Part shown: piece after piece, positions 23,330-31,261 of the stretch | Layout: every line of letters begins with the position of its first letter | How positions within the stretch are numbered: position 1 is the stretch's first letter | Source of the DNA: Spartobacteria bacterium UBA695 | GTDB taxonomy: Bacteria; Verrucomicrobiota; Verrucomicrobiia; Chthoniobacterales; Chthoniobacteraceae | DNA: 64,000 nt | Direction of reading: 5' to 3' | Assembly: GCA_002298145.1 (NCBI GenBank) | Contig: DBMP01000010.1 | Span: 105,231-169,230, forward strand | Notes under the pieces: generated by a model | Database searches by the model: none | Seen by the model: only the letters and a program-made list of their open reading frames with translations | Told to the model about the DNA's origin: nothing | Position numbers and translations under genes: made by a program

Positions 23330-24832
23330 ATGTCCAATCCACTGCCAAGACTCACAGCCGCCGAAGCGGCTTCACTCATTAACGACGGCGACACCATCGC
23401 TTGTAGCGGATTCACCCCCGCAGGTGCCCCCAAAGTCGTCCCCGCCGCTCTCGCCGAGCGCGCCAAAGCGCTCCACGCCGAAGGTAAACCGTTCAAAGTC
23501 GGCATCATCACCGGCGCGTCCACTGGAAAATCCCTCGACGGCGCCCTGGCCAATGCCGAGGCCATCTCCTTCCGCACGCCCTACCAGTCCAACTCGGACC
23601 TGCGCAAAAGCATCAACGCAGGCAAGACCCGGTACTTTGACATGCACCTTTCCGTCGTCGCGCAGAACCTGCGCTACGGCTTCCTCGGGAAAGTGAACTG
23701 GGCCATCATTGAAGCCGCCGACATCACCCCCGAAGGCGAAATCGTCGTCACCTCCGGCGTCGGCATCGTCCCGACCGCCGCCAAGCTCGCCGACAAAATC
23801 ATCATCGAGCTCAACAGCAACCACCCGAAGGCCCTTCGCGGCTTCCACGACATCTACGAGCCCCTCGACCCGCCCCACCGCCGCGAGATCCCCGTCTACA
23901 AACCCTCCGACCGCATCGGCAGCGAAGTCGTCAAGGTTGACCCGAGCAAGATCGTCGGCGTCGTCGAAAGCAACGTCCCCGACGAAACCGGTGGGTTCGA
24001 TGAACCGTCTGAAATCACCAAGCAGATCGGCCAGAACGTCGCCGACTTCCTCGGAGCCGAACTCAGAGCGGGCCGCATTCCCCCGGAATTCCTCCCGATC
24101 CAATCGGGCGTGGGCAACATCGCCAACGCCGTTCTGGGCGCCTTGGGCGTACATCCCGACATCCCGGCCTTTGAGATGTATACCGAAGTCATCCAGGACG
24201 CCGTCATCGGCTTGATCCGCAAAGGCAAAGTCAAGTTCGCCAGCGGCTCGTCGCTGACCCTGAGCAACGACGTCTTGAACAGCATCTACCAAGACATCGA
24301 GTTCTTCCGCTCCCGCATCCTCCTGCGCCCGCAGGAAATCTCCAACAACCCGGAAGTGGTTCGCCGTTTGGGCCTGATTACCATCAACACCGCCATTGAG
24401 GCCGACATCTTCGGCAACATCAACAGCACCCACATCATGGGCAAGCAGCTCATGAACGGCATCGGCGGATCGGGCGACTTCACCCGCAACGCCTACCTCT
24501 CGATCTTCACCTGCCCGTCAGTGGCCAAGGGCGGCGCGATTAGCGCCATCGTTCCCTTCGTCAGCCACCAGGACCACAGCGAACACTCCGTCTCGGCGAT
24601 CATCACCGAGCAGGGCGTCGCCGACCTCCGCGGCAAGTGCCCCGAGGAACGCGCCCACCTCATCATCGAGAAGTGCGCTCATCCCGAGTACAAAGAGCAG
24701 CTCCTGGCCTACATCAACCACTTCCCGGCCGCCCACACGCCGCAGGCGCTCAGCGCTGCCTTCGCCATGCACCAGCAGTTCCTGGCCACCAAGGACATGC
24801 GCGGCGTCGATTGGTCGAAGTTCATCAAGTAA
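23330..24832 (+). CDS. Acetyl-CoA hydrolase/transferase family CoA-transferase (ScpC-like, propionyl-CoA:succinate type)
   Basis: The 500 residues align well by eye with E. coli ScpC: RLTAAEAASLINDGDTIACSGFTPAG, NSDLRKSINAGKTRYFDMHLS, FLPIQSGVGNIANAVL, IRLRPQEISNN-like, MNGIGGSGDFTRNAYLSIF and ITEQGVADLRG. Family members move CoA between propionyl- or acetyl-CoA and succinate or acetate. At the end of the methylmalonyl operon a succinate/propionyl-CoA exchange, closing the Wood-Werkman cycle, is the natural role (inference). The start is fixed by homology although it abuts a terminator. A strong terminator follows. Confidence 0.9.
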   Translation: MSNPLPRLTAAEAASLINDGDTIACSGFTPAGAPKVVPAALAERAKALHAEGKPFKVGIITGASTGKSLDGALANAEAISFRTPYQSNSDLRKSINAGKTRYFDMHLSVVAQNLRYGFLGKVNWAIIEAADITPEGEIVVTSGVGIVPTAAKLADKIIIELNSNHPKALRGFHDIYEPLDPPHRREIPVYKPSDRIGSEVVKVDPSKIVGVVESNVPDETGGFDEPSEITKQIGQNVADFLGAELRAGRIPPEFLPIQSGVGNIANAVLGALGVHPDIPAFEMYTEVIQDAVIGLIRKGKVKFASGSSLTLSNDVLNSIYQDIEFFRSRILLRPQEISNNPEVVRRLGLITINTAIEADIFGNINSTHIMGKQLMNGIGGSGDFTRNAYLSIFTCPSVAKGGAISAIVPFVSHQDHSEHSVSAIITEQGVADLRGKCPEERAHLIIEKCAHPEYKEQLLAYINHFPAAHTPQALSAAFAMHQQFLATKDMRGVDWSKFIK

Positions 24833-24864
24833 TATTCTCCGGTTTACCCAACCGAAAAATACCC

Positions 24865-24899
24865 CGGGCGCGGAATTCATTTTCCGCGCCCGTTTTTTT
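24865..24899 (+). terminator. Strong rho-independent terminator ending the propionate operon
   Basis: An 11-base-pair stem CGGGCGCGGAA/TTCCGCGCCCG (24865-24875 with 24882-24892), six-base loop and a run of seven T. It lies 33 bases after the CoA-transferase stop and 42 bases before the next gene. Confidence 0.9.
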
Positions 24900-24940
24900 C
24901 GGGTTGAAACCGCGCCCCTCACCCGCGAAACTCCGCCCTT

Positions 24941-25555
24941 ATGACCGATGAAAACATCCTCGTAGTGCGGCGTTCGCTTTTCGATACCCTGGGCGCCTTC
25001 CAAGGCCTCAACTTCGACGTGGCGCACTATCTCCCCGCCCTACTCGCCCGCGAAAACAATTTCTTCACCCCCCGCCCCGCCGCCGAGACCAACCCCGAGC
25101 TCAAGCAGATCATCCCCTACGCCCTCCTCGTCCACAACGGCCGAGTGCTCCACTACGTGCGCGGTAAAAAAGCCGGTGAGCAGCGCCTCGCCGCCAAGGG
25201 CTCCGTCGGCATCGGCGGCCACATGAACGACGGCGACGAACACCTCTTTGCCCTCGACATGGACGCCTACCTCGCCGGGGTCCAGCGCGAAGTGGCCGAG
25301 GAACTCAACGTCCAGACCCAGTTCACCAACCACATCGTGGCCCTCCTCAACGACGACGCCAACGCCGTCGGTCAGGTCCACCTCGGCGTGGTCCACATCT
25401 TCCTGCTCGAAACCGACGCCGTCACCAAGCGCGAGCAAATGATCACCCAGCTCGACTTCCTTACGCCCGAGGAACTTCGCGCCCGGCGGGAGAACCTCGA
25501 AAGCTGGTCGCAGATCTGCGTCGACAACCTCGACCGGCTGCTGGAAAACCTTTAA
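24941..25555 (+). CDS. Nudix-fold domain protein (divergent)
   Basis: The 204 residues include a Nudix-like core: a strand-loop GSVGIGGHMNDGDEHLF, a helix ending QREVAEELNV (REVxEE of the Nudix box) and following strands VHLGVVHIFLLE. The Nudix Gly-to-Glu spacing is longer than the G-x5-E-x7-REUxEE consensus, so activity and substrate are unclear. Proteins of this kind are sometimes labelled phosphoesterase. It is a single gene between two terminators. Confidence 0.65.
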   Translation: MTDENILVVRRSLFDTLGAFQGLNFDVAHYLPALLARENNFFTPRPAAETNPELKQIIPYALLVHNGRVLHYVRGKKAGEQRLAAKGSVGIGGHMNDGDEHLFALDMDAYLAGVQREVAEELNVQTQFTNHIVALLNDDANAVGQVHLGVVHIFLLETDAVTKREQMITQLDFLTPEELRARRENLESWSQICVDNLDRLLENL

Positions 25556-25608
25556 ACGCATTTTTGATAAAAACTGAAAAACCCTTCAGTTTTTTCCCTG
25601 CGTTTTTG
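25554..25608 (+). terminator. Nested terminator hairpins after the Nudix-like gene
   Basis: An inner stem AAAAACTGAA/TTCAGTTTTT (25569-25578 with 25585-25594) sits inside an outer stem AAACGCA/TGCGTTT (25554-25560 with 25599-25605), which begins within the stop codon. T-runs follow both stems. The inner stem has A-runs on its left, so it can also work in the other direction. Confidence 0.8.
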
Positions 25609-25719
25609 AGTTCCTGGTATATTTCTAAATGAAATGCAGGGGTTCCGGCACTCCCCGCGCATCCACCGATGCCGGTCCGATTTCATTAAGAGAGAGAGCC
25701 CCCGCAACCGAGCAATTTC

Positions 25720-26562
25720 ATGGAATTTGGAAACAGAAGAAGTCCGGCATTCCGGCGTTGGCCAGGCGATCGCGTCTCGGTGGTCATGACGCTGATCGTG
25801 CTCAACATCGCCGTCTCGCTGACGCAGTGGATCGGCGAGTCGTTCGCACCCGGATGGATGACGAGCACCTTCGCGCTCAGCCGCGAAGGCATGGCGCAGG
25901 GCTACTACTGGCAGCTCGTCACCTACATGTTCCTCCACGGTGGGATCATCCACCTGGCCGTGAACTGCCTCGGGCTCTACTTCGTGGGGCCAGAGGTGGA
26001 GACCGTCTGCGGGCCGAGACACTTCCTGGGCATCTACTTCCTGGGCGGCATCTTTGGCGGTATCGTCCAGCTCTTTTTCGGCTCGCCCGTGCTCCTGATG
26101 GGGGCCTCGGCGGGCGTGTGCGCCGTGGTTTTGGCGTTCACCACTATGCTGCCCGAACTGGAGATTACGGCTCTGCTCCTTTTCATCATCCCAATCCGGA
26201 TGAAAGCCAAATGGCTGGGCCGGATCGTCATCGGAAGCTCGGTTTTCTTTCTCGTCACAGGCACCGGCGGCAACGTCGGGCACCTGGCCCACCTCGGCGG
26301 CGCACTCTTCGGATGGGTCTACACCCGGCGGATGGGCTTTGGCGGCCCCTTTTGGTTCCAGCGGTTTTTGAGGGACCGTCGGCGGCTCAAACAGCAGCAG
26401 GAACAGATGGACCCGAATGAGTTCATCAGCCGCGAGATCGACCCGATCCTGGACAAAATCGCCCGCGAAGGCATCCACAGCCTCACCCGCTCCGAGCGGC
26501 ACATCCTGGAGATGGGGCGCGAGAAAATCGCCAAAAAGGCCGGGCCGCCGCAGTATCATTAG
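25720..26562 (+). CDS. Rhomboid-family intramembrane serine protease
   Basis: The 280 residues contain six to seven hydrophobic segments, with the catalytic serine in LMGASAGV (S130) and the paired His in GHLAHLGGALFGW (H191). The first His-bearing loop is FLHGGIIHLAVNCLGLYFVG, as in bacterial GlpG-like proteins. The C-terminal 75 residues are soluble and charged (RRRLKQQQEQMDPNEFISRE). It cleaves membrane proteins within the bilayer; the substrate is unknown. It stands alone. Confidence 0.9.
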   Translation: MEFGNRRSPAFRRWPGDRVSVVMTLIVLNIAVSLTQWIGESFAPGWMTSTFALSREGMAQGYYWQLVTYMFLHGGIIHLAVNCLGLYFVGPEVETVCGPRHFLGIYFLGGIFGGIVQLFFGSPVLLMGASAGVCAVVLAFTTMLPELEITALLLFIIPIRMKAKWLGRIVIGSSVFFLVTGTGGNVGHLAHLGGALFGWVYTRRMGFGGPFWFQRFLRDRRRLKQQQEQMDPNEFISREIDPILDKIAREGIHSLTRSERHILEMGREKIAKKAGPPQYH

Positions 26563-26646
26563 AGCCGAGGAAAAGAGGGCCCTAAAAATTCCCCGAAATC
26601 CTTTTCATGCACGGGGAGGTGGTGCTTTAATGAACTTCACCATCAC

Positions 26647-27504
26647 ATGCACAATATCGGGATTATCGGCGGCAGCGGCCTGTATGAAATTGAAGGGTTA
26701 AGCGACGCCACCGAGCTTCGCGTCACCACCCCCTGGGGAGATCCCAGCGACACCATCGTGCGAGGGACCCTTTCCGGCAGGACGGTTTATTTCCTGCCCC
26801 GCCATGGGCGCGGCCATCGCATCCTGCCCACGGAAATCAACCACCGGGCGAACATCTACGCCCTGCGCTCCCTGGGCGTGCGCTGGATCATTTCAGTCTC
26901 CGCCGTCGGCAGCCTCCAGCCGCAGTACGAGCCGTGCCACGTGGTCCTTCCCGACCAGTTTTTCGACCGGACCAGCAACCGCTCGGCCCACACCTTTTTC
27001 GGCAACGGCATCGTAGCCCACATCGCCTTTTCAGACCCCACCAGCGCCCCGCTGCGCGAACTGCTCGCCGCCGCGGCCCGGGAAACCGGCGTCACCGTCC
27101 ACAACGGCGGCACGTATGTCAATATGGACGGCCCGGCATTCTCTACCCGCGCGGAAAGTGAGGCCAACCGGCATCTCGGCTTCGATGTTGTGGGTATGAC
27201 GAACCTCCCGGAAGCCAAGCTGGCCCGAGAAGCCGAAATCGCCTACGCCACGGCAGCCATGGTCACCGACTACGACTGCTGGCACCCCGTCGAGGCCGCC
27301 GTCACCGCCTCGAGCGTCATCGCACACCTTCACCAGAACGTCGCCACCGCCAAAGCCATCCTTTCCAAAGTGATCCCCCGGCTTCCAACGGAGCCCTCCT
27401 GGCCTGAACATTTTGCCCTGGACAACGCCCTCTCCACGGACAAATCGGTTTGGCCCCCCGAAACCGTTGACAAATTGGGCATCCTAATCCACCGACTTTT
27501 GTAA
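26647..27504 (+). CDS. mtnP: S-methyl-5'-thioadenosine phosphorylase
   Basis: The 285-residue trimeric PNP-family enzyme has IGIIGGSGLYEIEGL, phosphate site PRHGRGHRILPTEINHRANI, SVSAVGSL, purine/methylthio pocket YVNMDGPAFSTRAE, GMTNLPEAKLAREAEIAYA and the base-binding Asp in VTDYDCWH. It splits methylthioadenosine to adenine and methylthioribose-1-phosphate in methionine salvage. The TDYDCW form favours methylthioadenosine over guanosine-type substrates. The other methionine-salvage genes are not nearby. Confidence 0.93.
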   Translation: MHNIGIIGGSGLYEIEGLSDATELRVTTPWGDPSDTIVRGTLSGRTVYFLPRHGRGHRILPTEINHRANIYALRSLGVRWIISVSAVGSLQPQYEPCHVVLPDQFFDRTSNRSAHTFFGNGIVAHIAFSDPTSAPLRELLAAAARETGVTVHNGGTYVNMDGPAFSTRAESEANRHLGFDVVGMTNLPEAKLAREAEIAYATAAMVTDYDCWHPVEAAVTASSVIAHLHQNVATAKAILSKVIPRLPTEPSWPEHFALDNALSTDKSVWPPETVDKLGILIHRLL

Positions 27505-27519
27505 CCACACCAACCGTCA

Positions 27520-28353
27520 ATGATTCGTTCATTCCTGGCGCTCGCGGCCCTCGCGATCCCCGCCATTATTCCGACAGCCGCTCTGGCTCAGTATTCCGAA
27601 GCCACTCCCGCGCATCCCACGGAAGCAGCCCACCAGCGCCTTTCCTATAACCACATCAACGTCGATGGACCCTACATCGCCCTCACCTTCGACGATGGTC
27701 CTGGCAAAACGACCACGCCTCAACTGCTCGACATCCTGGCCAAGAAGGGCGTCAAAGTCACCTTTTTCCTCCTGGGCGAAAACGCCAAGGAGAACCCCGA
27801 AATCGTCAAGCGCGAGCTGGCCGAAGGGCACGAACTGGGCAACCACTCCTGGAACCACCCCGACCTCGCCAAGAAGCCCGACGACGTCGTGCGCTCTCAG
27901 ATCCAGCAGACGCAGGACACCGTATTCCACATCACCGGCACCAAGCCCAAGGTGATGCGCCCGCCGTATGGTGCCATCACCCCTGCTCAGAAAAAGTGGA
28001 TCCATGACGAGTTCGGCCTGAACGTCATCATCTGGGCTGTTGATCCGAATGACTGGAAAAAGCCCGGCGCCTCCGTCGTGGCCCAGCGGGTCATTTCAGA
28101 GACGAAACCCGGCGACATTATCCTGACCCACGACATCCACCAGGGCACCATCGACGCCGTTCCGGCAATCCTCGATGGCCTGCTGGCCAAAGGGTACAAA
28201 TTCGTGACCGTCAGCCAGTTGATCGCCATGGAAAAGCCCGCGGCCTCGCCCAGCCCGAGCGCCTCTCCGTCCACCTCGGCCACTCCGACGCCCACGCCGA
28301 AGCCGACTCCGGTGGCCACGCCGACGCCCAAGAAGAAGGCGGCGAAGAAATAA
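27520..28353 (+). CDS. Secreted polysaccharide deacetylase (NodB domain, CE4)
   Basis: The 277 residues begin with a signal peptide (about 1-23, ending ALA). The NodB domain follows with IALTFDDGPGKTT, ELGNHSWNHPDLAK (metal His pair), RPPYGAI and GDIILTHDIH. A low-complexity tail of Pro/Ser/Thr/Ala ends in KKKAAKK. It removes N-acetyl groups from peptidoglycan or chitin-like chains outside the membrane. It lies 16 bases after mtnP; the pairing looks incidental. A second NodB domain in the window is part of the GT2 fusion at 48372. Confidence 0.9.
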   Translation: MIRSFLALAALAIPAIIPTAALAQYSEATPAHPTEAAHQRLSYNHINVDGPYIALTFDDGPGKTTTPQLLDILAKKGVKVTFFLLGENAKENPEIVKRELAEGHELGNHSWNHPDLAKKPDDVVRSQIQQTQDTVFHITGTKPKVMRPPYGAITPAQKKWIHDEFGLNVIIWAVDPNDWKKPGASVVAQRVISETKPGDIILTHDIHQGTIDAVPAILDGLLAKGYKFVTVSQLIAMEKPAASPSPSASPSTSATPTPTPKPTPVATPTPKKKAAKK

Positions 28354-28367
28354 CGGCTTAAAGCTAC

Positions 28368-28401
28368 AAAAAAAGCGGGAGAGTTCATCTCCCGCTTTTT
28401 T
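28368..28401. terminator. Bidirectional terminator between convergent genes
   Basis: AGCGGGAGA (28374-28382) and TCTCCCGCT (28388-28396) form a nine-base-pair stem with a five-base loop, flanked by an A-run on the left and TTTTTT on the right. It can end both the deacetylase transcript and the oppositely directed lutC transcript. Confidence 0.88.
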
Positions 28402-28441
28402 GTTGTCTAAAACTAGATGCAGCGTCAGACGCAGCGCACCG

Positions 28442-29134
28442 TCAAATGCAGAGCACCGTAAGGCGCTTCGGGCCGTGGGCCCCCAGCACCAGGATGCGCT
28501 CGATATCGCCCGTCCGGCTCGGGCCGGAAATAAACGAAATCATGCTCGGGTAGCCGCTTTCGGAATACCGCGAGGCCAGCAGCGCATAGGCTTCCGTCAT
28601 GTCGGCCACGATCTGCTCGCGCCGCGCCACCACCACGTGGTGCGGCGGCAACACGGAAAGCGCGCGCCCTCCGGAGCTGCGACTCGTCACCAGCACGCTG
28701 CCGGTCTGGGCCACGAGCGCCTCGCAGGCCGTGATGCCCGCGCTGCACTTCTCCAGTGCGTCCACGTCGTAGCCGCACTCGGTGCGAACGACCGGGAGCC
28801 CGAGGGCCCCTGCGGCCGCCTCGGTCAGCTCCCCGGCGTGCGTTGCCACGCCCGTCCAGCCTTCAGTTTTGGCGATTTCCTGCAATTCCGCAACCAGCGC
28901 GGGGATGCCCCCCTGGATGAAGCGGAAATCGGCCGTCAGCTCCTTGGCGTTCTTGGCGTAAAGAGCCAGGCGTTCCTCGAAGCTGGGCCCCACGAGAGGC
29001 AGCCACTCGGTCGCGGCATGCTTGCCCGCGATACGCGGTTCGGAAGCTTGGTCGTGATGACCGGCAGGCTTTTCCGCAGGCACTTCGAGGGCCTTGCGGA
29101 CACGGGTTAAAAGTTGTTCACGTTGGTCGTTCAT
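28442..29134 (-). CDS. lutC: LUD-domain protein LutC (lactate utilization)
   Basis: The 230-residue protein has a single LUD (YkgG-type) domain: FRFIQGGIPALVAELQEIAK, a central VRTECGYDVDALEKCSAGITACEALVAQTGSVLVTS and the late PPHHVVVARREQIV and MISFISGPSRTGDIE motifs. LutC is the third part of the LutABC L-lactate oxidation complex. ATG 29134 overlaps the lutB stop by four bases; an upstream ATG at 29152 would overlap further. It is the last gene of rhaB-lutABC. Confidence 0.92.
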   Translation of the reverse strand: MNDQREQLLTRVRKALEVPAEKPAGHHDQASEPRIAGKHAATEWLPLVGPSFEERLALYAKNAKELTADFRFIQGGIPALVAELQEIAKTEGWTGVATHAGELTEAAAGALGLPVVRTECGYDVDALEKCSAGITACEALVAQTGSVLVTSRSSGGRALSVLPPHHVVVARREQIVADMTEAYALLASRYSESGYPSMISFISGPSRTGDIERILVLGAHGPKRLTVLCI

Positions 29135-30531
29135 TTTCTGTGGCTCCACCATTCTCTGAAGGTTTGCGGGGCGACCTTGGGCAGTTCGCGGGAAGCCGTC
29201 CAGGCCCGGGCCGGGTCAAGCGGCGTGTTCTTGATGAGCGGGTGGAAGATCTGGCCGATGCGGCCAAGCTTCTCGCCCAGCGAAAAGACCCACGCGTGGT
29301 TAAAGATGACCGCGCAGGCCTTGAAGGTCAGTCGCTCCCACCAGACGGCCTTTTCCGCGATGGCGTCGCGGCGGCTTTGCAATAAATGGTGGTGCAGGTC
29401 GATCTTCACCGGGCAGGCCTCCGTGCACGCGCCGCAGAGCGACGAGCAGAAGACCAGGTGCTTGAATTCCTGCAAATTGCGCAGGTGCGGCGTGATGACG
29501 GACCCGATCGGCCCCTGGTAAGTGGTGCCGTAGGTGTGGCCGCCGATGTTCTTGTAAATCGGGCAGACGTTGAGGCAGGCCCCGCAGCGCATGCACTGGA
29601 GGGCGTCGCGCTGCTCGGAGCTGGCGAGGAGATCCGTGCGGCGGTTGTCGAGGAGCACTACGTGGAATTCCTCCGGGCCGTCGGCTTCGCCGGGCTGCTT
29701 CGGGCCGCCGTACATGGTGTTGTAGCCGGTGAGCAACTGGCCGCAACCAGCCGTGCCAAGCATCGGCAGAAAGAGGGCCAGATCCGAAAGCTTGGGCAGC
29801 AGTTTTTCAATACCCATCAGCGCGATGTGCGTCTTGGGCAGCGCGCAGGTGAGGCGGGCGTTGCCTTCGTTTTCGGTGATCGAGATCATGCCCGTCTCGG
29901 CGATGGCGAAGTTCGCGCCGGAGATGCCGATGTCGGCCTTGATGTATTTCTCCCGCAGCACGCGGCGGGCGATCATCGTCAGCTCTTCCGGGCTGTTCGT
30001 GGGCGCGGAGCCGAGCTCCTTGGTGAAGGTCTGGCTGATTTCGCCGCGCGTGAGGTGCATCGCGGGGAAAACGAAATGGTACGGGGCTTCCTTGCGGAGC
30101 TGGCAGATGTATTCGCCCAAGTCGCTCTCGACGACCTCGTAACCGGCCTCCTCCAGGGCCTCGTTGATGTGGATTTCCTCGCCCGTCATGACCTTCGATT
30201 TGACGATGGCCTTGGCGTTTTTCTCTTTAACGATGCCGAGGATGATCTCCCGGGCCTGGGCAGCGTCGCTGGCCCAGTGGACCTTGCCGCCGCGCGCTTC
30301 GAGGTTCTTGGCGAACTCGGCCAGGTAAGTGTCGAGGTGGTTGACGGCGTCCCACTTGATGTCGGAGGCCAGGTAGCGGGCCTGCTGCCAGTTCTGGAAG
30401 CGGGCTTTCTTGTCGTCCCGGACGACCTCGTATTTCTTCAGCGCGCCCCGGATGACAGCCCGGTGGCGCAGATCCCGGGTAATGACGGCGGCTTCTTTCT
30501 TAAACTCTGCGGCGGCGGGTGTGGTGCTCAT
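29131..30531 (-). CDS. lutB: Iron-sulfur LUD protein LutB
   Basis: The 466 residues combine an N-terminal LUD domain (AKAIVKSKVMTGEEIHINEAL, EYICQLRKEAPYHFVFPAMHL) with two 4Fe-4S motifs, CMRCGACLNVCPIYKNIGG and CSSLCGACTEACPVKIDLH, and a C-terminal DUF3390-type tail. It is the electron-transfer core of LutABC, oxidising L-lactate to pyruvate. It follows lutA after eight bases. Confidence 0.93.
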   Translation of the reverse strand: MSTTPAAAEFKKEAAVITRDLRHRAVIRGALKKYEVVRDDKKARFQNWQQARYLASDIKWDAVNHLDTYLAEFAKNLEARGGKVHWASDAAQAREIILGIVKEKNAKAIVKSKVMTGEEIHINEALEEAGYEVVESDLGEYICQLRKEAPYHFVFPAMHLTRGEISQTFTKELGSAPTNSPEELTMIARRVLREKYIKADIGISGANFAIAETGMISITENEGNARLTCALPKTHIALMGIEKLLPKLSDLALFLPMLGTAGCGQLLTGYNTMYGGPKQPGEADGPEEFHVVLLDNRRTDLLASSEQRDALQCMRCGACLNVCPIYKNIGGHTYGTTYQGPIGSVITPHLRNLQEFKHLVFCSSLCGACTEACPVKIDLHHHLLQSRRDAIAEKAVWWERLTFKACAVIFNHAWVFSLGEKLGRIGQIFHPLIKNTPLDPARAWTASRELPKVAPQTFREWWSHRK

Positions 30532-30539
30532 GGCGTGGA

Positions 30540-31256
30540 TTAGCGGTGGTTGAGCACTTCGGCGAGGTGGATCGTCTTGATCGGCTTGTTCTGCCGGTCA
30601 ATCAAGCCCTGCTGGTGCATGAGACAGCTCGAATCGTTGGATACAATGTACTCGGCCTCGGTTTCGAGCGCGGAGGCGATCTTCCCCTCGCCCATGGCGC
30701 TGGAGACGGACGGGAACTTGGCGGAGAAGGTGCCACCGAAGCCGCAACAGGTCTCGGCCTCCTCCATTTCGATGAGTTCCAGGCCTTTGACCTGGGCCAT
30801 TAGCGCACGCGGCTGGGCCTTGATGCCGAGCTCGCGGCGGCCATGGCAGCCGTCGTGGAAGGTGACTTTATGAGGGAAGCGGGCGCCGAGATCGGTGACG
30901 CCGAGCTTGGTGACGAGGAAATCGGAGAATTCGTAGACCTTTTCCGAGAGCGCCAGGGCGGCGGCTTCCTCGGGCCGGCCTTTGAAGAGCTCCGGGTAGA
31001 AGTTTTTGACCATCGCGCCGCAGGAGCCGGAGATGATGACAACCACTTCGGCGTCCTTCAGGCGGTCGAGCACTTTTACGGCGACTTCCCGCGTTTCGTC
31101 CCAATAACCGGAGTTAAAGGAGGGCTGGCCGCAGCAAGTGATTTCCCGAGGGCAGTCGATGGTATGGCCAAGGCGCTCCAGGATTTCCACGACGCTCTGG
31201 CCCACTTTCGGGTAGCAGGCGTCGATGTAACAGGGAACAAAAAGGGTAATGTTCAT
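30540..31256 (-). CDS. lutA: (Fe-S)-binding CCG-domain protein LutA
   Basis: The 238-residue protein has two CCG cysteine motifs, EITCCGQPSFNSGYWDE and ETCCGFGGTFSAKFP, plus the FVPCYIDACYPKVGQ start and FHDGCHGRRELG, as in LutA/GlcF-type proteins that bind unusual Fe-S clusters. It is part of the cytoplasmic L-lactate oxidising complex. It lies five bases after rhaB, so L-lactate from rhamnose breakdown is the probable substrate source (inference). Confidence 0.92.
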   Translation of the reverse strand: MNITLFVPCYIDACYPKVGQSVVEILERLGHTIDCPREITCCGQPSFNSGYWDETREVAVKVLDRLKDAEVVVIISGSCGAMVKNFYPELFKGRPEEAAALALSEKVYEFSDFLVTKLGVTDLGARFPHKVTFHDGCHGRRELGIKAQPRALMAQVKGLELIEMEEAETCCGFGGTFSAKFPSVSSAMGEGKIASALETEAEYIVSNDSSCLMHQQGLIDRQNKPIKTIHLAEVLNHR

Positions 31257-31261
31257 GGGAG

